Assembly (NCBI RefSeq): GCF_000403395.2
Contig: NZ_KE159675.1
Location: 166,158 to 230,157 of the forward strand
DNA length: 64,000 nt
Reading direction: 5' to 3'
Source: Anaerotruncus sp. G3(2012)
GTDB lineage: Bacteria > Bacillota > Clostridia > Oscillospirales > Ruminococcaceae
The notes beneath the pieces are model-generated. The model searched no databases. It had not been told where the DNA came from and saw only the letters and a program-made list of their open reading frames with translations. The position numbers were made by a program, and so were the translations under genes. The first letter of the stretch is position 1. Every line of letters starts with the position of its first letter. This document shows positions 1 through 6,941 of this stretch, in pieces.

Positions 1-1
1 T

Positions 2-709
2 CAGCGTCAGCGTGTCGCAATCGGACGGGCGATCGTCCGCGAACCGCAGGTTTTCCTGATGGATGAGCCGCTTTCCAACCTGGATGCCAAGCTGCGCAAC
101 CAGATGCGTGCGGAGATCATCAAGCTGCGCCAGCGGATTGACACGACCTTTATCTATGTCACCCACGACCAGACCGAAGCGATGACGCTCGGAGACCGGA
201 TTGTGATTATGCGGGACGGCTACATCATGCAGATCGGCACCCCGCAGGAGGTTTTTGACCGTCCGGCCAACATCTTTGTTGCGGGATTCATCGGCTCCCC
301 GCAGATGAACCTGTTTAACGCCCGCCTCGAAAAAATTGGGGAAGGGTATCAGGTTTCCTGTGCGGGTGCGACCATCGCCCTGTCGGATCGGATTCAGGCG
401 CGGCTCACCGAAAAACAGGTCGGTGAGAGGGACATTATCCTCGGCGTGCGGCCGGAACATGTCCTGCTGAAGTCTGAAAAGAGTTCCTACACCATCTCAG
501 CAACCGTAGATGTTTCGGAGATGATGGGCAGCGAGGTTTATCTGCATGTGACCGCTGCCGGCAAGGATGCGGTTCTGCGCATCCCCACCACCGAGCTGAC
601 CGAAGAACAGCGCGGCGGGTTCAGCTACGGTACCGAAATCCATTTCACCTTCCGCAGCGATCTGCTGCACCTCTTTGACCCGCAGACCGAAAAGAGTCTG
701 CTGCTCTGA
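2..709 (+). CDS. ABC transporter ATP-binding protein, MalK/UgpC type (5' end outside window)
   Basis: This is the C-terminal two thirds of a carbohydrate-uptake ABC ATPase; the start lies upstream of base 1. The frame opens with the tail of the signature motif (QRQRVAIGRAIV), then Walker B with D-loop (VFLMDEPLSNLDAK), then the H-loop (VTHDQTEAMTLGD). About 115 residues follow that match the TOBE/OB-fold regulatory domain of MalK-like proteins, which binds no sugar itself but tunes ATPase activity. Such ATPases energise binding-protein-dependent sugar or glycerol-phosphate importers, and one ATPase often serves several permeases. The YhcH gene and two GntR/FCD regulators downstream suggest a sugar or sugar-acid locus. 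The exact substrate cannot be read from this part. Confidence 0.93.
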   Translation, partial: QRQRVAIGRAIVREPQVFLMDEPLSNLDAKLRNQMRAEIIKLRQRIDTTFIYVTHDQTEAMTLGDRIVIMRDGYIMQIGTPQEVFDRPANIFVAGFIGSPQMNLFNARLEKIGEGYQVSCAGATIALSDRIQARLTEKQVGERDIILGVRPEHVLLKSEKSSYTISATVDVSEMMGSEVYLHVTAAGKDAVLRIPTTELTEEQRGGFSYGTEIHFTFRSDLLHLFDPQTEKSLLL

Positions 710-717
710 CAACAAGG

Positions 718-748
718 GCTGTGGGGTGGATAAATCCCACCCCACAGC
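718..748 (+). terminator. stem-loop after the ABC ATPase gene
   Basis: A 12-bp perfect stem (GCTGTGGGGTGG / CCACCCCACAGC) sits 9 bases after the stop codon. It is followed by AAAAGG rather than a T-run, so on its own it is a weak terminator; a second hairpin follows at once. Confidence 0.5.
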
Positions 749-755
749 AAAAGGA

Positions 756-778
756 CGCACCCTGTTGCGCGGGGTGCG
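756..778 (+). terminator. second stem-loop, likely terminator
   Basis: The arms CGCACCC and GGGTGCG enclose a 9-base loop and are followed by TTGACCCTTTTCT, a partial T-tract. With the preceding hairpin it probably ends the ABC transporter transcript. Bases 779-1067 hold no gene; positions 929-953 match about 25 bases at 39470-39495 upstream of sdaAB, so a dispersed repeat fragment may lie there. Confidence 0.5.
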
Positions 779-1067
779 TTGACCCTTTTCTGGTAAAAAG
801 CAGAAAACATTCAAATAAAAGTAAATATCCGCATTCGCAATGGTTGGATGCCGCCGCAACGGGCCTATCGCAATGCCATCCGCTGGCCCCAGTCCGCTTG
901 GGGACAGGCTCGGGCACCGGCTTGCTTTAAAAAAGATTCGTCCGCCTCTGCTCCGGTTTGAAAGTCAGCGTTTGGTATCGGTTGGCTATGCATGGCTTGC
1001 GGGGCAGATGGGCGCGCTCTTGGCTGAAAAGCGCTTTGCGAATGCAGATGAAAAAGGGGCTTTGCGT

Positions 1068-1523
1068 ATGATTTTTGATCTGCTGAAAAATGCCGGGACC
1101 TATCAGAATCTGCCTGCGATCTACCGCGCGCTGCAATACCTGCAAACGCTCGACCCCGCAGCACTGCCCGAATCCCGGGTGGAGATCGACGGAGACCGGA
1201 TTTTCGCGAATACCGTCCGGCTCACCTCCAAGCCGTTTGAAAGCTGTGTCTTTGAGGCGCACAGGCGGTATATCGACATTCACTATATTGTCAGCGGGGT
1301 GGAGGGGATCGGTGTCGCGTCGGTCGGTGCACTTACGCCGCTCGAGCCGTTCAGCCAGGAAAAGGACATCGGGTTCTATCAGGGGGAGCACCATTCGCTG
1401 ACCTTCCTGCATTCTGGCGAATTTATGGTCTGTTGGCCTGAAGATGCGCATAAAGTCGCAATCGCGCAGGATGCTCCCGCGCCAATCATCAAGCTAGTGG
1501 CAAAGGTCGCGGTGGAGGAGTAA
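1068..1523 (+). CDS. YhcH/YjgK/YiaL family protein (cupin-like sugar enzyme)
   Basis: A 151-residue protein of the YhcH/YjgK/YiaL (DUF386) family, beta-barrel proteins related to the EbgC subunit and found in sialic-acid, uronate and beta-galactoside loci. Family features include the segment FEAHRRYIDIHYIVSGVE with its metal-type histidines, the GFYQGEHHSLTF segment, and the C-terminal PEDAHKVAIAQ and IIKLVAKV motifs. The ATG at 1068 is preferred over longer upstream starts because AAAAAGGGG lies about 8 bases before it and the family begins with M-I-F-x-x-L. The gene follows a sugar ABC ATPase and precedes two FCD-type regulators, which supports a carbohydrate role. The substrate is unknown. 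Confidence 0.85.
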   Translation: MIFDLLKNAGTYQNLPAIYRALQYLQTLDPAALPESRVEIDGDRIFANTVRLTSKPFESCVFEAHRRYIDIHYIVSGVEGIGVASVGALTPLEPFSQEKDIGFYQGEHHSLTFLHSGEFMVCWPEDAHKVAIAQDAPAPIIKLVAKVAVEE

Positions 1524-1550
1524 GGTTTTGCTTACGGTCTGACCGCTGCT

Positions 1551-1580
1551 AGGGGGCTTTTTGCAAGGAAAAAGCCCCCT
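1551..1580 (+). terminator. bidirectional intrinsic terminator
   Basis: Arms AGGGGGCTTTTT and AAAAAGCCCCCT flank a 6-base loop. The T and A tracts within the arms let it work on either strand. It is the conserved terminator end of the dispersed intergenic repeat described at 10678-11046. Confidence 0.8.
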
Positions 1581-1700
1581 CTTGCCGCCCTTCGGACAGC
1601 GATTCACTCTCCAAAAGCGCAAAAGGTTCCGCGCTTTGCGAAGCCGCGGCCAAAGGCCCTGCCTTTGGAATCCGCAGCCTTTGAAAAGGCTGGCGAAACG
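1551..1700 (-). repeat. diverged copy of the dispersed terminator-bearing repeat
   Basis: After the terminator the sequence reads CTTGCCGCCCTTCGGACAG, then a region like AATTCACCC-AAAA-CGCGCTTC and TTCCGCGCTTTGCG. The order resembles the better conserved copy at 63713-63820, but this copy has drifted. The rest of 1581-1873 holds no gene I can support. Confidence 0.5.
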
Positions 1701-1873
1701 TTTGGTTATGGGAGCGGGGGATTGTTTGAAAGCGGAAATGTTTGCTGTATTCTGTGCGTTTTTGATGCAGCGGGCGCCACTTTTTTGTAGTAAAAGACAG
1801 TGGCTTTGATTTCTGAAACAGCCCTTCGACAGGCTAAAGCAGGTTTTTCCACTCGAAACAATATGGAGGAGTC

Positions 1874-2626
1874 ATGTTCCTGAATTTTGAAGAAAACAAA
1901 ATCAAAAAGGCATCCTATCCGGATTTGATCTGCGACCAGATCGTAGACGCGATCAAGGATGGGGGGATGAAACCAGGTGACCTGCTGCCGCCTGAGAATG
2001 ATTTTGCAGCGCAGTTTGGCGTCAGCAGGTCTTCGGTGCGGGAGGCATTGGCCGGCTTGGAATATCTGGATGTCATTGTCGCCCGAAACGGAAGATACTA
2101 TATCAATGAGGATGTGCAGTCCTTCTACAAAAAGAAGATGTTGTATCACTACCGGATCAACCGGAAGCATCAGGCAGATGTTTTTCAGGTGCGGTGCCTG
2201 CTGGAACGGCAGTTTGCCCTGCTTGCCGCCCAGCGTGCGACCACCAATGACCTGAAGTTTATGCGCCAGACATTGGCCTCGATCGGGGAACGCCTGGAAA
2301 AAAGCGCGGATAGCGAGGGCGGTGCAGAGAAGGGACAAATTTATGGCGCTTATCTCACCGAGGCGTTTACCAATTTCCACAGTTCTCTGGCGGGGGCTAC
2401 GCAGAATGCCCTTCTGATCCGCATTTTTGACAGGTTTAAAGACATCATGTTCCCCGAGGTGGAATCGAACGAGTACACGTTGGAGCTGTTCGGGGACCTC
2501 CACCGGAAAGCGCAGGGCATTGTCAAAGGCATTGAAAACCGGGATTACGTGCGGACGGTTTCAGCAATGGAAGCCTATCTGGATACGGTGAAACAAGCCT
2601 ATAATCTTGCGGATGAGGAAGCGTGA
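1874..2626 (+). CDS. GntR family transcriptional regulator, FCD (FadR) subfamily
   Basis: A 250-residue DNA-binding repressor or activator. Residues about 15-80 form the winged helix-turn-helix (DLICDQIVDAIKDGGMKPGD, then LPPENDFAAQFGVSRSSVRE, the signature recognition segment). Residues about 95-240 form the all-helical FCD ligand-binding domain, with FHSSLAG and DLHRKAQGIVKGIENRD carrying typical metal or ligand histidines. FCD regulators usually sense organic or sugar acids. The ATG follows ATGGAGGAGTC, a strong ribosome site about 7 bases away. The next gene is a second FCD regulator only 3 bases downstream, so the two are cotranscribed. The start codon is well supported; the ligand is not known. 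Confidence 0.93.
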   Translation: MFLNFEENKIKKASYPDLICDQIVDAIKDGGMKPGDLLPPENDFAAQFGVSRSSVREALAGLEYLDVIVARNGRYYINEDVQSFYKKKMLYHYRINRKHQADVFQVRCLLERQFALLAAQRATTNDLKFMRQTLASIGERLEKSADSEGGAEKGQIYGAYLTEAFTNFHSSLAGATQNALLIRIFDRFKDIMFPEVESNEYTLELFGDLHRKAQGIVKGIENRDYVRTVSAMEAYLDTVKQAYNLADEEA

Positions 2627-2629
2627 GCC

Positions 2630-3322
2630 ATGTTTAAAACAATCGAAAAAGCGTCCGTCCCGGTGCAGATCGTTAACTACTTTCTGGATTCGATCTCTTC
2701 CAACGAGCTGAAAAACAAAGAACGCCTGCCGGCTGAAAGAACCCTCTGCGAACTGATGGGGGTCGGGCGCAGTACGCTTCGGGAGGCCCTGCGCATTTTG
2801 GAGATGATGGGCGTCATCGAGAAAAAGGTGGATGGGACCTATGTCCACATCCAGGAGGAAGCCATTATCCGGGATGCGGTTGCGCTGGATTTTGCGGTCG
2901 GGATCACCAATTATGCGGAGCTGGTGGAAATCCGAAATTTTATGGAGGTCGAGACAATCGTGCTGGCGGCCCAAAACCGGTCGGAGGATGACCTGGAAAA
3001 GCTGCGGGGTTTGTGTGACAAGATGCATACTTCCCTGAACGACATCGAGCAGTATGCGAACAGCAGCACAGAGTTTCATATTTCGATTGCGCGGGCCACC
3101 CACAACAGCATTCTCGCGGAGATTTTTGAAGCGATGCGCTATGTCATGTACGATTACCAGAAAAACAATATGAGGACGCTGGGAGAAGTGCTCCGCTCCT
3201 ACCATGAGCATTTGGAGCTGCTCAAAGCACTGGAGCGGGGGGACGCCGCCGAATGCGAGCAGCTTATGCGGGTGCATCTCGATTATACCCAGAACCTTTA
3301 CGAGCGGGACAGTACGGTCTGA
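2630..3322 (+). CDS. GntR family transcriptional regulator, FCD subfamily (second of a tandem pair)
   Basis: A 230-residue GntR/FCD protein. The N-terminal winged helix has LPAERTLCELMGVGRSTLRE; the effector domain contains EFHISIARATHNSILAEIF and YHEHLELLKALERGD with a later VHLDYT, giving the usual set of FCD metal-ligand histidines. It is only distantly similar to the preceding regulator, so the pair is not a recent duplication. The 3-base gap implies translational coupling, the upstream gene end acting as ribosome site (GATGAGGAAG). The two may form a heteromeric or hierarchical switch for the adjacent sugar genes; that is inference. Confidence 0.93.
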   Translation: MFKTIEKASVPVQIVNYFLDSISSNELKNKERLPAERTLCELMGVGRSTLREALRILEMMGVIEKKVDGTYVHIQEEAIIRDAVALDFAVGITNYAELVEIRNFMEVETIVLAAQNRSEDDLEKLRGLCDKMHTSLNDIEQYANSSTEFHISIARATHNSILAEIFEAMRYVMYDYQKNNMRTLGEVLRSYHEHLELLKALERGDAAECEQLMRVHLDYTQNLYERDSTV

Positions 3323-3373
3323 AAAAGAGGTTTGTCCGCTGCGGGACCTCCCCATAAACCCGGGCGAGAGCCG

Positions 3374-3919
3374 CTACTTTTTCTTTCGGAGTTTTAGTTC
3401 GATCTCTTTTTGTGCGGCAACCGTTTGAAACAACCCTGCAACAAAGGAACATCGCTTTTTTGCTGACAATGCAGAGTGTTCCTGATTGGCCTTGATTTGG
3501 CTAAAGATCTCCCGCAGCTCTGGAAGTTCCAGCAGATTTACTGCCACACAAAAGAAATTTTTCCGGCGGCCATCGTTGAAGTTTGCGAGCAGATGGTTCA
3601 GCATCTGCACTTTCTCCTTCTGCTCATGGTTATACTGCTCGATGCCAATCCGCTGCGCTTTTTCTAAATCTGCCTTTCGCCGCCTATGCGTGATGAAAGA
3701 ATCATATTCATCTATGTTTTGGTACTTTTCGCAGGGATAAAGGCCGCATTCAAAACAATATACGACTGCGTCATGTTCCAGACTGCATTTTGCGATCTTA
3801 CAGGATTGGTTTCCATTGCCGCATCCCCCGCAATGGTTCCCTAAAAGCATGGGGCATAATCCACAATTCAATCCGCAAAGGGAAAACAGCTGGTTTTTTC
3901 GTTCAAACCCTCTCATCAT
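3374..3919 (-). CDS. DUF3795 domain-containing cysteine-rich protein
   Basis: A 181-residue protein with the DUF3795 signature near the N-terminus: LCGLNCGLCPMLLGNHCGGC at about residues 13-32, then CKIAKCSLEH and CFECGLYPCEKY. The eight or more clustered cysteines suggest a zinc- or iron-sulphur-type site, though no function is established for the family. The C-terminal half is charged and helical. AAGGAGG-like sequence (TAGGAGGAT on the minus strand) precedes the ATG. It converges on the GntR pair with only 51 bases between them. Function unknown. Confidence 0.85.
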   Translation of the reverse strand: MMRGFERKNQLFSLCGLNCGLCPMLLGNHCGGCGNGNQSCKIAKCSLEHDAVVYCFECGLYPCEKYQNIDEYDSFITHRRRKADLEKAQRIGIEQYNHEQKEKVQMLNHLLANFNDGRRKNFFCVAVNLLELPELREIFSQIKANQEHSALSAKKRCSFVAGLFQTVAAQKEIELKLRKKK

Positions 3920-4167
3920 AAAATCCTCCTAAGCCAGGATTTTGCCGGTTGATCGGTTTTACAGTGCGTCACCAGTCAGATGCCATACAGGCCGCGTTAT
4001 GGCCTGTCGGTATAAAAGCCGGTTGGGACGGATGGCTTTTGCCTGTTTTGCGGCTTTGAACAAACGCCATGCATCAGGGCTTCCTGTGCATAGCGTTTGT
4101 TCTGGTTTTTTCCTGCCTGTCCGGCATTCTGCTGTTTGGACAGGCGGAAACGATCTTCATATGGGCG

Positions 4168-4332
4168 TCAGCCCAGCCCGCAGTCGTGGTAGTCTTTCCA
4201 CCGTTCGCGATAGGCGCGTTCATCGGCGATCCGATAGATCAGATAGCCGGCAGTGATGCAAAGCACCAGAATTGAAACCGCAAACGGAAGAAGCAGGGCA
4301 AACAGCGAAAAGGATTTTTCCGGACGGTTCAT
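4168..4332 (-). CDS. 54-residue single-pass membrane protein, unknown function
   Basis: A short reading frame encodes MNRPEKSFSLFALLLPFAVS and continues to one hydrophobic helix (about residues 9-33, FALLLPFAVSILVLCITAGY then LIY) and a charged tail ending KDYHDCGLG. A GAGGGGG ribosome site lies about 6 bases before the ATG. The N-terminal positive charges and the hydrophilic tail are typical of real small membrane proteins. It lies downstream of rpsT on the same strand, separated by the rpsT terminator. I do not recognise a family; the coding call rests on the ribosome site and the clean membrane-protein composition. Confidence 0.6.
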   Translation of the reverse strand: MNRPEKSFSLFALLLPFAVSILVLCITAGYLIYRIADERAYRERWKDYHDCGLG

Positions 4333-4434
4333 CAAAAAGCCCCCTCAAAAGGATTGTTTTTGTAGAGATGCCATTTTATCCTACTGTTATTATAGCCCAA
4401 AAGAGGAGATTCGTCAACCCGCACAAAATGAAAT

Positions 4435-4463
4435 AACACCGCCACCAAACAGGTGACAGTGTT
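4435..4463 (-). terminator. rpsT terminator
   Basis: Read on the minus strand, AACACTGTCACC and GGTGGCGGTGTT form a 12-bp stem with two G-U pairs around a TGTTT loop, followed by ATTTCATTTT. It starts about 30 bases after the rpsT stop. Confidence 0.7.
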
Positions 4464-4493
4464 ACCAGATACGGTGTTGGCCCAGCCGTCTGC

Positions 4494-4739
4494 TTACTGG
4501 GAAACAGTGGCGAGCTTCTTCATCAGCGCGGATTTTCTGTGCGCAGCCGTATTCTTGTGCAGGATCTTCTTCGCGGCAGCCTGATCGACCTTTTTGATCG
4601 CGAGGCGGATCGCATCCGCAGTGCCCTCGGAAGCGGCTTTCTTCATAACAGTCTTGAGATTGGTCTTGACTGCTTTGTTCTGAAGCGCTTTTTTCTGGTT
4701 GACAAGAACTCTCTTTTTCGCAGATTTAATGTTCGGCAT
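4494..4739 (-). CDS. rpsT: 30S ribosomal protein S20
   Basis: An 81-residue, strongly basic, all-helical protein with the S20 start MPNIKSAKKRVLVNQKK and the conserved segment HKNTAAHRKSALMKKLA. S20 binds 16S rRNA and helps 30S assembly. The length is slightly shorter than the usual 86-90 residues, within the family range for Firmicutes. AAGGAGGTGT lies 8 bases before the ATG. It is a single-gene unit with its own terminator downstream. Confidence 0.98.
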   Translation of the reverse strand: MPNIKSAKKRVLVNQKKALQNKAVKTNLKTVMKKAASEGTADAIRLAIKKVDQAAAKKILHKNTAAHRKSALMKKLATVSQ

Positions 4740-4920
4740 AGGTTACACCTCCTTGATCTCGGAATCACGGTTGGGGCAGAAAGCCGCAACCGATTATGTC
4801 GCATCACTTTAGACAGTACAAGTTATGATACCATCTTTTTTCAAAAAAATCAAGCCCTTGGCGGAATTATTTTACGCTCTCTGCGGGAAAGGATTGGGAA
4901 TCTTTCCGGACAGGAAGAAC

Positions 4921-4943
4921 GGCGCGGCCAAAATGGCTGCGCC
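4921..4943 (-). terminator. stem-loop after the HPr-like gene
   Basis: On the minus strand GGCGCAGCC and GGCCGCGCC pair around ATTTT, followed by GTTCTTCC. The stem is strong but the T-tract is poor, so termination strength is uncertain. Confidence 0.5.
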
Positions 4944-4964
4944 GCGCTGGCGTTCGAAAACGGA

Positions 4965-5198
4965 TTAAGCCTCGGAAACGAACGGCTGGATTTCCGACAT
5001 CAGGTCGGGGCAGTCATCCGAATAGATCTCCATCTTGATCGGCTTTGCCAGATCGAGCGAGAAGATCCCCATGATGGATTTTGCGTCGACCGCATACCGG
5101 CCGGACATCAGGTCCATGTCAAAATCATATTTGGATACGATGTTTACAAAATTTTTCACGTCATTGATTGTGTCAAGTTTAATTACGAGCGTTTTCAT
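4965..5198 (-). CDS. HPr-family protein lacking the catalytic histidine
   Basis: A 77-residue HPr-fold protein. HPr normally carries phosphate from enzyme I to sugar PTS permeases through His15 in a GLHARPA motif. Here the aligned segment is DTINDVKNFV, with no histidine, so it cannot be a phosphocarrier. The regulatory Ser46 region is kept (AKSIMGIFSLDL), which is the site HPr kinase phosphorylates in Firmicutes. That pattern recalls Crh, a regulatory HPr paralogue acting with CcpA, although Crh keeps more of the active-site loop. AAGGAGG lies about 9 bases before the ATG and a good promoter lies upstream. Role is inference. Confidence 0.85.
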   Translation of the reverse strand: MKTLVIKLDTINDVKNFVNIVSKYDFDMDLMSGRYAVDAKSIMGIFSLDLAKPIKMEIYSDDCPDLMSEIQPFVSEA

Positions 5199-5257
5199 CT
5201 TGTTGTCCTCCTTACGTGACGAGAGTTGTTGTTTCTTTCTGTTTTTACCACAATTAC

Positions 5258-5286
5258 ACTATATCAGCGAGATTTATTTTCGTCAA
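5258..5286 (-). promoter_or_regulatory. sigma-A-type promoter for the HPr-like gene
   Basis: On the minus strand TTGACG and TATAGT are separated by exactly 17 bases, 60 bases before the start codon. It is divergent to the mtaB promoter, with the two -35 boxes 7 bases apart. Confidence 0.7.
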
Positions 5287-5293
5287 CTGCTAA

Positions 5294-5322
5294 TTGTAAT
5301 TCTTCATAAAATTCATTATAAT
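5294..5322 (+). promoter_or_regulatory. sigma-A-type promoter for mtaB
   Basis: TTGTAA and a perfect TATAAT are spaced 17 bases apart, leaving a leader of about 75 bases before the mtaB start. Confidence 0.7.
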
Positions 5323-5405
5323 GGGCGTAGGATTCCAAGTTTGCCAAAGATGAATTTGTAATAGTTGCACAATAAAAAACAGTCGAATTTAGACGGAGTG
5401 TATAA

Positions 5406-6698
5406 ATGAGGATTGCTTTCTACACCTTGGGCTGCAAGGTCAACCAGTATGAAACACAGATTTTGACCCAGATTTTTGCTGCGGATGGCTATGATGTGGT
5501 ATCCCATACCGACCTGGCGGATGTCTACGTGGTCAATTCCTGCACAGTCACCGCCACCGGCGACCGGAAAACCCGGCAGATGCTCCGCCAGTTCAAGGCC
5601 CGCAACCCCGCCGCCAAGGTGGTGCTTTCGGGCTGTTTCCCGCAGGCGTTCCCCGATGCCGCCGAGCGTCTCCCCGAAGCGGACGTGATCACAGGCGCAC
5701 GCGGGCGGGGCAGGCTGGTCGAACTGGTTGCACGCGCGCTGGCGACCGGGGAACGGATCGTCGAAATTCAGCCGCACGAGCGCGGGGAAGGGTTTGAACG
5801 GATGCAGGCGGGCAGCTTCGCCGAACGGACCCGGGCGTTTGTCAAGATTGAGGACGGATGCGAGCGGTACTGTGCCTACTGCATCATTCCAACTGCGCGC
5901 GGGCCGGTGCGGTCCAAGCCGCCTGAAGACCTGCGGGACGAGCTGCAAACGCTTGCTGCTGCCGGTTACCGGGAGGCTGTGCTGGTCGGGATCAACCTTT
6001 CCAGCTATGGCAAGGAGCTGGGGCTGCGGCTGATCGACGCGGTCGAAACCGCAGCGGCTGTGGATGGGATCGAACGGGTCCGGCTCGGCTCCCTGGAGCC
6101 GGAACTGCTCACCGGCGAGGACATCTCCCGGATGGCGGCATTGCCGAAGGTCTGCCCGCAGTTCCACCTTTCGCTGCAAAGCGGCTGCGATGCAACCCTG
6201 TGCCGGATGAACCGGCATTATGATACCGCCGAGTATGCGCGGATCGCCGCTGACCTGCGCCGCCACTTTGCCAACTGTGCGATCACCACCGACATTATGG
6301 TCGGCTTCCCCGGCGAGACCGATGTGGAGTTTGGGGAGTCTCTCGCATTCGCCGAAGCGGTCGGTTTCGCCAAAGCACATGTCTTCGCCTACTCCCGCAG
6401 GCCGGGCACCCGGGCAGCGGATATGCCCGGACAGATTTCCAAAGCGGTCAAGGAGGAGCGCTCCCGGCAGATGATCGCGCTCACCAGCCGTACACGCGCC
6501 GCTTTCCTGCAAGGTCAGATCGGGCAGGTGGTTTCGGTGCTGTTTGAAAGCCGGACGCCCGACGGGATGTATGAAGGGTATGCCGAAAACTATACGCCGG
6601 TGCGGGTCGGCGGGCCGGACAACCTGTGCGGGCAGATCCGCCGTGTCCGTATCGAGGCCGCGCTGGACGGTTGGTGCCTGGGCGCGCTTTGCGGTTAG
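5406..6698 (+). CDS. mtaB: tRNA N6-threonylcarbamoyladenosine-37 C2 methylthiotransferase
   Basis: A 430-residue radical-SAM enzyme that adds a methylthio group to t6A37 of ANN-decoding tRNAs. The N-terminal UPF0004 domain supplies the sacrificial-sulphur cluster cysteines C10, C46 and C77 (TLGCKVNQYE, VNSCTVT, SGCFPQ). The radical SAM cluster is C152, C156 and C159 (GCERYCAYC). The substrate segment ARGPVRS, then GFPGETDVEF and YSRRPGTRA, are typical of MtaB rather than MiaB or RimO. A C-terminal TRAM-like stretch (VLFESRTPDGMYEGYAENY) completes the usual length. GGAG lies about 8 bases before the ATG. The purL gene follows after 243 bases. Confidence 0.96.
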   Translation: MRIAFYTLGCKVNQYETQILTQIFAADGYDVVSHTDLADVYVVNSCTVTATGDRKTRQMLRQFKARNPAAKVVLSGCFPQAFPDAAERLPEADVITGARGRGRLVELVARALATGERIVEIQPHERGEGFERMQAGSFAERTRAFVKIEDGCERYCAYCIIPTARGPVRSKPPEDLRDELQTLAAAGYREAVLVGINLSSYGKELGLRLIDAVETAAAVDGIERVRLGSLEPELLTGEDISRMAALPKVCPQFHLSLQSGCDATLCRMNRHYDTAEYARIAADLRRHFANCAITTDIMVGFPGETDVEFGESLAFAEAVGFAKAHVFAYSRRPGTRAADMPGQISKAVKEERSRQMIALTSRTRAAFLQGQIGQVVSVLFESRTPDGMYEGYAENYTPVRVGGPDNLCGQIRRVRIEAALDGWCLGALCG

Positions 6699-6941
6699 GA
6701 TCCTTCTTCGAAAGCAGTGTTTCGACCGCCTTTTCTCCAGCCCGGGAGCCGGCATACTGTACCGGTTGCCCTGCGCCTGCCGCAGCGGCGGAATTCCAGC
6801 CTTGAGAGTACCTTTCGGGGTTGATGCCTGGCCAGTAACCAGAAGGCGGCTGTTTGCGGGAGAAAAAATCCCTTGGCTATTTGTGTTGTTCCAAAACAGT
6901 ATGAGATTATACACGATTCTATATGGAAAGAGGTTTTGAGA

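Noticed and set aside
3942..4275. Plus-strand frames opposite the small membrane protein
   Set aside because: They lack ribosome sites, and the minus-strand frame at 4168-4332 explains the hydrophobic stretch better.
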